Source of the DNA: Locusta migratoria
Taxonomy: Eukaryota > Arthropoda > Insecta > Orthoptera > Acrididae
Assembly: GCA_026315105.1 (NCBI GenBank)
Contig: CM048744.1
Coordinates: 313,727,270-313,791,269, forward strand
DNA length: 64,000 bases
Reading direction: 5' to 3'
A program made the position numbers and the translations under genes. A model generated the notes under the pieces. That model was not told the origin of the DNA. It searched no databases and was given only the letters and a program-made list of their open reading frames with translations. Each line of letters begins with the position of its first letter. The stretch's first letter is position 1. Below are positions 58,394-64,000 of this stretch, one piece after another.

Positions 58394-59625
58394 GACCTTT
58401 TTTGTTTTATCAAAGACGTTTGCAATGTTTACATACAGACTTTAAAGATATGTTACTCGTTTACACTTAGGTTCGAGCACATAGGAAACTTCATCTTTGT
58501 CTTTACTGTGGTAGTACAATAAAATGTAATAATTATACTATCTCTGATATAATATACAGGAAACGGAAAGCCAGGAATAAAATTAACTTTAAGTTAGAAA
58601 ATCTATAGAATTTTAAACGTTTAACCATTCCGATAAACAATTTACTTCACATACTATAAAACATGCTACATAGATCGTACTAAAAGTCATTTAAACGGAT
58701 GAAATACTGAGTTCACTGCAGTGCGAAATTTAACGACAGTTGGATCCCCTGTATTTCTATTCATTCTTGAGGAGACTGCAACTTGTGATATGCGTGAATG
58801 TTAAGATTCTAATACATCCATATTTCATCGGCCTCGTTAATTTGTTGTCCGAAAGACATCTTCCCAACAAATAATCGAGAGCCTTTCAAAATTGTAAATG
58901 TGTGCCGATGGAAGACGTGAATGAAGTTTGCTTTAGAGGCTAGCCGAATCTCTCTGAGAATGGGCCACTACAAGCTAGGAACGCATTTGTTTTCTTTTTA
59001 TCTTTTTCGTGGGTCCTGTTGCTATGTCCAGTGGAACTCAGCTCGAACCAATTATTTTCCAATCGATAGCCAGACGGGAGCACGGACGGGTCGAGAGACT
59101 ATACTGACTGCCGACATCAGTGGAGGAAGTCTGGTGACACGATCGATTTATATGACCAAGGGATCTTCTACGAAAGTCATAGTCTGACACTCTGAAAGGC
59201 TTACGATAAAATAACATTGAAGGTGATGGCAGCCAAACGATTATTCAAGTTAGTGTAGATAATCTGTGAGTATGTAGACGTAACATACGACTTTGGGAAG
59301 AACAACATCCATACGATGCTGAAGATAAAAGTGGCTGATATGTCTGAGAACTATGAGACAGCCGGTTTAACGTCTTATGCATTTATGTCACTGACACGAT
59401 TAACGCTCAGTGGAATAAAAACTAAAAGTATTGTATATTATTATCAATTTATCTTTTGGGGAAAACTAAGGAAACCAAATAAACAAATCTGACATAGCAA
59501 ACAGTGTGAAAAACGTCCGCTGATTGTGTGGTCGTGTTCCATTTTGATTTATTCGTTAACCTAAAGTGTTTCTGCAACATTAATGTTATCTACCTGTGTG
59601 TTAATTATTTTATTCTTTTTATTAA
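58394..59625. other. Unassigned sequence with an inverted piece of the 344-bp unit
   Basis: 58479-58520 is nearly the reverse complement of an internal part of the 344-bp repeat ('attgtactaccacagtaaag' onward). Nothing else recognised. Confidence 0.45.
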
Positions 59626-59636
59626 TGATCAATGCC

Positions 59637-59813
59637 GAGGCGCTCCAGTCACGGTCTGCACGGTCACTACGGTCGGGGGTTCGAATCCCCCCTCGGGCTT
59701 GGATATTTGTGCCGTCCTTAGTGTTAGCTAGTTCATAAGTAGTTTGTAAGTTTAGGGAATGATGACCCCGTAGTTAAGTCCCATAAGCTACACAAACATT
59801 GGAACATTGGAAT
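59637..59813 (+). mobile_element. SINE A, slightly 5'-truncated
   Basis: Lacks the first ~17 bases of the head. Target duplication tgatcaatgcc at 59626-59636 and 59814-59824. Confidence 0.92.
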
Positions 59814-59824
59814 TGATCAATGCC

Positions 59825-61064
59825 CCATGTTTATGTATGTTTGACCCATATTTATAAATGTTTCCACCTGTGTAATTGAGCTTGTGTGTTAATGTGAATG
59901 TGTGCTCTTAATACTGACTGAATGCCGCGCAATGGCTTGCAGTCGCCGCCTCCCGCTTTAGGCCTCGTTTTGCTGTAGTTCAGCACGTATGGCTCCTTTT
60001 GTGGTCTGCGCTGGCGTCTGATGGCTGGCCAGAGACAAGCTTAATTGGCAAACTGGCGAGGTGGCCGTGTTCTTAGTGTCGTACCAACCTAATCTCGGAC
60101 GAAAGAGGCGACAGGCGACCTCTCTGGGAGCGGCTGTAGAGGGAATTGTCTTGGCCAGGTAGCAAGGGTTGGTAAACATCAGTCCCTGAACGCACTCTGC
60201 GTCGCTTTTAGCGCGCTCTACATCCAATGTATGGCGGGGGGGGGGGGGGCGGAGGGCTTAGAGCTTCAGTCTTCACTCGTCATTCTGGCTCCGACGACTG
60301 TGGAAGTAACTACTACACCGAATCATGCTGTGGGAAAGGCATGCTGATAGGACTTCACTTTCTTTGTTATCAGGCGGTCTTGATTTTCAGTGATAGTTTT
60401 TTGAGTAATTCTTTCCCTATGCGAGGCGATGTGTTTAATTTACAGAACTCGAGTAAATTCAAGGTAAATTTATTGTCTGCATTTTTATTCCGGTGATGAT
60501 TTTGTGTCCGGTTTTGCTCAAGTTAGAATACACGTGTGTGGCCTTCAGCCTTTGTGTAAACTTAGTGTGTTTGAATTTCCTTGTTTTTTTTTTTAACTGA
60601 CTTTTCGCGTAGTTTCTGTATCCGCGAGTATGCTAAATATTTCTTAGATTTTCTTGTTTGATCCCGTTTTTTCTGTCTTGTATGACCGATTGCACCACGT
60701 GCTTTCGTAACAGTCGTTACTTCGGCCTTCAGCCATGCTTTTGTTAATACTAGTTTTCTTCTATATGAATTCTCGCGTGTGCTTTACTCGCTTATTCTAA
60801 ATTAATTTCTGTTTGTAAATGTTATGAAATTCTGCGTGGTAGCACACAACGTGGTACTTAGGAACAGTGAGCCGCTGCTTCCCCGAACATGAGTCCACTT
60901 GTGCACAGTGTAATTTAAAATTTTGTGATCAAGACGCCCACCATCTCGTCAAGAAACCGTCGATGCTTCGTTTCGCCGCTGGTGTCTTGTGTTCCAGGAT
61001 TGTAATGTGCTGCCAAGCTTTATGCGTGTGTATGTGAATTAATGAATGTTCTTTCAGCTACCCA
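59825..61064. other. Unassigned sequence
   Basis: No gene recognised. A G-run lies at 60236-60249 and a GC-rich stretch at 59930-60230. Confidence 0.4.
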
Positions 61065-62020
61065 TTGAGTATTTGAAAATTTATCTTCCATTCCATTCTA
61101 GAATAGCGCGCGGGAAGAATGAACACCTGAATTTCTCCGTTCGGGCTCTAATTTCTCGTATTTTATTCTGATGATCATTTCCACTATGTAAGTGGGAGTC
61201 AACAGTATATTTTGGTATTAGGAGGAGAATGTTGGCGGTTGGAGTTTCGTAAGCGCCGTTGTTGTAATAATTCCCATCCCAGATCCTGTATCATTTCCGT
61301 AACGCTGTCTCCCCTGTATCGTGACAATACGAAACGAGCTGCCCTTCTTCGGACTCTTTCGATGTCCTCCGTTAAATCCACCTGATAAGCATCCCACACT
61401 GGGCAGCAATACTCCATAATAGGACGAACAAGCGTAGTGTATGCAGTTTCTTTAGTAGTTCTGTTGCATCTTTTAAGGGTACTGCCAATAAAACGCAGTC
61501 TCTGCTTCGCCTTTCCCACGACATCATCTACGTGTTCTTTTCAATTTAAGTCAGAAGGAATTGTAATTCCTAGGTATTTTGTGGAGTTTACGGCCTTCAG
61601 ATTTGATTGTTTTTATCTTGTAAACAAAGATTAACGGATTTCTTTTCGTACTCATGTGGACGACTTCACACTTCTCATTATTTAGAGTCAGCTGCCATTT
61701 TTTACACCATACTGATATCTTATTCAAATCGTTCTGCAGTTAGTTTTGATCTTCATATGATTTTACTAGACGGTAAATGACGGCGTCATCTGCAAACAAC
61801 CTAAGAGAGCTACTTAGATTTTCCCCTAAATCATTTATGTAAATAAGGAACAACAGAGGACCAATAACACTACCCTGTGGAACGCCCGATATCACCTCTG
61901 TTATAGTCGATACCTTACCATCGATTACTACGAACTGTGTTCTCTCCGATAGGAAATCCCCTATCCAGTCGCAAATTTGGGGCGATATATTAGCATTTAT
62001 ACCTGCAGGAAGCGACAACG
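61065..62020 (-). mobile_element. CR1-like LINE, 3' part (LSRYRG subfamily) beside a neuroligin exon
   Basis: The minus strand reads 'ISPQICDWIGDFLSERTQ', 'GVPQGSVIGPLLFLIYIND' and 'LRLFADDAVIY' (61740-62020). After a stop and short gap come 'LRFIGSTLKRCN', 'ETAYTTLVRPIMEYCCPVWD' and 'FVLSRYRGDSVTEMIQDLG' (61199-61519), then a 3' tail to about 61065. The first block is open with intact FADD and the second is open too, so this is the best preserved CR1-like reverse transcriptase here. Its 5' truncation point lies about 125 bp downstream of the exon donor, and its frame is continuous with the exon. Confidence 0.85.
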
Positions 62021-62143
62021 GGTGTGCAATCTTCGTGGTTTCCCAATGGTACTTACTTTGGTTGAATATTGTTGTGAGAGAGTTTTGTGCGCAGACTGCA
62101 AGTCCGCTGGTGTGACAGTAATTAGTTTTGCTGGTGGACTCAC

Positions 62144-62223
62144 CGAGCGCCAGGTAGAGCTGGTTGATGGCGTCGTACGTGTCCCAGAAGGGCGGCGGCT
62201 CCCCGGGACCGCTGTTGGGGTCC
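62144..62223 (-). CDS. Neuroligin exon: C-terminal end of the cholinesterase-like domain (partial gene)
   Basis: An 80-nt exon on the minus strand. The acceptor 'gtgtgtgttgcag' ends at 62224 and the donor GTGAGTCC begins at 62143. It contains 1 nt completing a codon, 26 codons and 1 nt of the next. Key residues are 'DPNSGPGEPPPFWDTYD' then 'AINQLYLAL'. In neuroligins the esterase-like domain ends with a W..Y....Q.YL.L word just before the HYR..K segment, which is what the next exon (29479-29646) encodes. Phases match. The GC-rich codons contrast with AT-rich flanks. The upstream exons, with most of the esterase-like domain, lie beyond the right edge. Confidence 0.82.
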
Positions 62224-63451
62224 CTGCAACACACACCAGCATTCCTCAGACACCGTGGACTGCCACAACTTTCCCGAGGGGCAGGTTATAAAGCAATACG
62301 TCGAAGTCCATTAATTAAAACTTCCGGGCTAACAAGGAAAGTACTTGGGCTCGAACAAACACATATACACCAAAATCGTATGAGAGATAATGTAAAGATC
62401 CCTTATTGCACTAGTGATACTCCCGCATCTGTAAATCTCTGCTGTTAGAGGCCTCTGCGTGTGCCATGCCGCATTGCACTTTGACCTGTCGGTTCGCCAG
62501 TAGGGACGGTGCAGCGTGCCTCCGAAGTTGCGTTTTGTGATGTTATTTGTGTGCAGAAGCGTCAGATGGTGCGGCGATTGCTAATCAATCCTGCTAATGT
62601 ATTTGCGATTAGTTGGGATGAAGTTACGAAGAACCCTTCTTCGTGAAGATGGTATTAGTGTAGAAGATAAATCATTTGCATGCTTTCTCGTATCTGTTAT
62701 GGTACAGAAATATGAGCATAAGTTAGATACTGTTGTTACAAACTCATAATAATGGTAATAGGGATGATAATGACGAACAACTCATTGCAAGCGGTAGTGC
62801 TACGATAAGTGCGGGAAGAGGCGATGGAAGCAGTGTCAGTGAATACCAACAGTCTTTCGGGAAGAAGGTTAAAGTTGCAACTATCATCACGACTTTTGAT
62901 GACAATTCGCTAGAGGACATGTACGATGATTATTACATAAGTTATAGTTAAGATATCTGCATTTCGTATGGCGTCTAGATTACATCTACAGTGCCATCTA
63001 GAGCATCATTGCAGAGTTTTGCATAAAAACGACACCGACCAGCACATTTAGGTGTACGTAGAGGTCCTGTAACCAAACGTTCATACAGATATGTTTGTTC
63101 GAGCCCATGTACTTTCCTTGTAAGACGCCGTGTCCATCTGTAAAACTTCCTTCCCCTAACGTTTCGTTGTCAACTGTGGGCAACGTCTTCAGGGGTGAGT
63201 GGACGGAACGATGGGAGAAGGGAGTTTTATAGATGGACCACGGCATCTTAGCCCGGAAGTTTGAATTAATGAAGACGCCGACGGTGAAAGCCTACATGTG
63301 TGGTAACGTCAGCACTACAAAACGTACCCAGCAGCAGCTGATATGCTATTGTACCAAATGTGATGACCACAGGCGTTATTTTACAGGGATGGGGAGAAGG
63401 ATGGGGGCGGAGAGTGGCATTTGCACAATAGTGGAAAAGAGGTATATTTTT
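62224..63451. other. Upstream neuroligin intron, no other gene seen
   Basis: Unassigned. 63140-63240 carries 'ctaacgtttcgttgtcaactg...caacgtcttcaggggtga', a word order I associate with a dispersed insect repeat, without defined ends. Confidence 0.4.
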
Positions 63452-63680
63452 TGATCATCATCATTAAAGTCTGATTATGCCTTTCAGAGTTTAGTTTCTA
63501 GCATATTCCCCTTAATAACATTCCGCCATGATCCTCTATCCAATGCTAACATTGATGCCTTGTCTGATCTTTGCCTGTTACTTCAAATTTTTCGTCCTTG
63601 TCTACCTCTTCTCACCCTGCGGAACCCTTGATCCTCTTAGCTGTCCTCTGCAATGCTCCTGCTGCTGTGATTACCCCAAA
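63452..63680 (-). mobile_element. RTE/L1-like LINE 3' end fragment
   Basis: 'tcatcatcattaaagtctgattatgcctttcagag' followed by 'agcatattccccttaataacattccgccatgatcc' is the inverted 3' terminus of an RTE/L1-like LINE with an (atg)-type tail. It is 5'-truncated. The assignment relies on recognition of this 3' end. Confidence 0.55.
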
Positions 63681-64000
63681 GCATTCTCTAGAAACAGCAG
63701 GTTCCGTACAATTACACTAAAACAGTTCCACATACTGCATAACTCCTAACCACTTCGCGAAATTACTCCAAGTATTCAAAACACTATATAGACCGTGAAA
63801 TTACAGGTGTGAATGTTGATGTTAACTCTACTGAAATACCAACGAATTTAAAAATAATTACGATCGCCAGCCTAATTAGGCATATAATGTTTTGATTGAT
63901 GTAATAATGTTCAACATTTAGTATATGAATGACTCTGAAACTGTGAAGTAAGCACAGAAAAGAGCAAAGTCCGTAATCACTAAACATGCACTCTATAATA

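Noticed and set aside
62733..62951. Short acidic frame (ending EDMYDDYYISYS) as a possible host exon
   Set aside because: No splice sites in phase, AT-rich like its surroundings, and no recognised family; probably chance.

Overview
The window looks like arthropod DNA, most likely from a large repeat-filled orthopteran (locust- or grasshopper-like) genome. This is inferred from the tRNA-derived SINEs, which resemble families abundant in Schistocerca-type genomes, and from CR1/Jockey-like, RTE/L1-like, Tc1/mariner, hAT, Gypsy and Penelope-like elements nested in one another. No operons, rRNA genes, functional tRNA genes or CRISPR arrays are visible. Nearly all open frames are fragments of mobile elements or chance frames.

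The one host gene I can support lies on the minus strand. Two small GC-rich coding exons with canonical splice sites (62144-62223, then 29479-29646) join in phase. They encode the end of a cholinesterase-like domain followed by the juxtamembrane segment typical of insect neuroligins. Most of the window (29647-62143) would then be a single 32.5-kb intron of that gene. The part left of 29478 would be the next intron and the part right of 62224 the preceding one. No further exon was recognised.

Layout: 1-6.3 kb holds CR1-like and Tc1-like remnants and SINEs. 7.1-11.4 kb holds an RNase H-bearing LINE remnant, a CpG-rich fold-back and a 1.1-kb hAT-like element. 11.6-12.4 kb is an apparently non-repetitive CpG-rich island. 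12.5-21 kb holds a second Tc1-like fragment, two CR1-like copies cut by SINEs and a hAT element, and another RNase H LINE. 21-29.4 kb holds unclassified repeats, a mariner/SINE/hAT nest, a Jockey/CR1-like LINE and an RTE/L1-like LINE cut by a probable solo LTR. The 29.5-kb neuroligin exon follows. 31.7-34.4 kb is a large TIR element. 35.7-42.1 kb is a LINE split by a nearly intact Penelope-like element (38721-41318) with inverted terminal repeats, a 12-bp target duplication and one long frame for reverse transcriptase plus GIY-YIG endonuclease. 42-48 kb holds a fold-back element and LINE pieces. 50.1-53.1 kb is a decayed Gypsy retrotransposon. 55.7-58.4 kb holds a MULE-like MITE, a four-copy 344-bp tandem array and a SINE nested in a SINE. 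61.1-62.0 kb is a CR1-like fragment lying about 125 bp inside the intron beside the second neuroligin exon.

The genes do not form a pathway. The biology is a neuronal adhesion gene whose introns have been expanded by transposons. The Penelope-like element is the only one that looks close to autonomous. Family names for repeats come from protein motifs and remembered sequence character, without database searches; boundaries marked by target-site duplications are read directly from the sequence.
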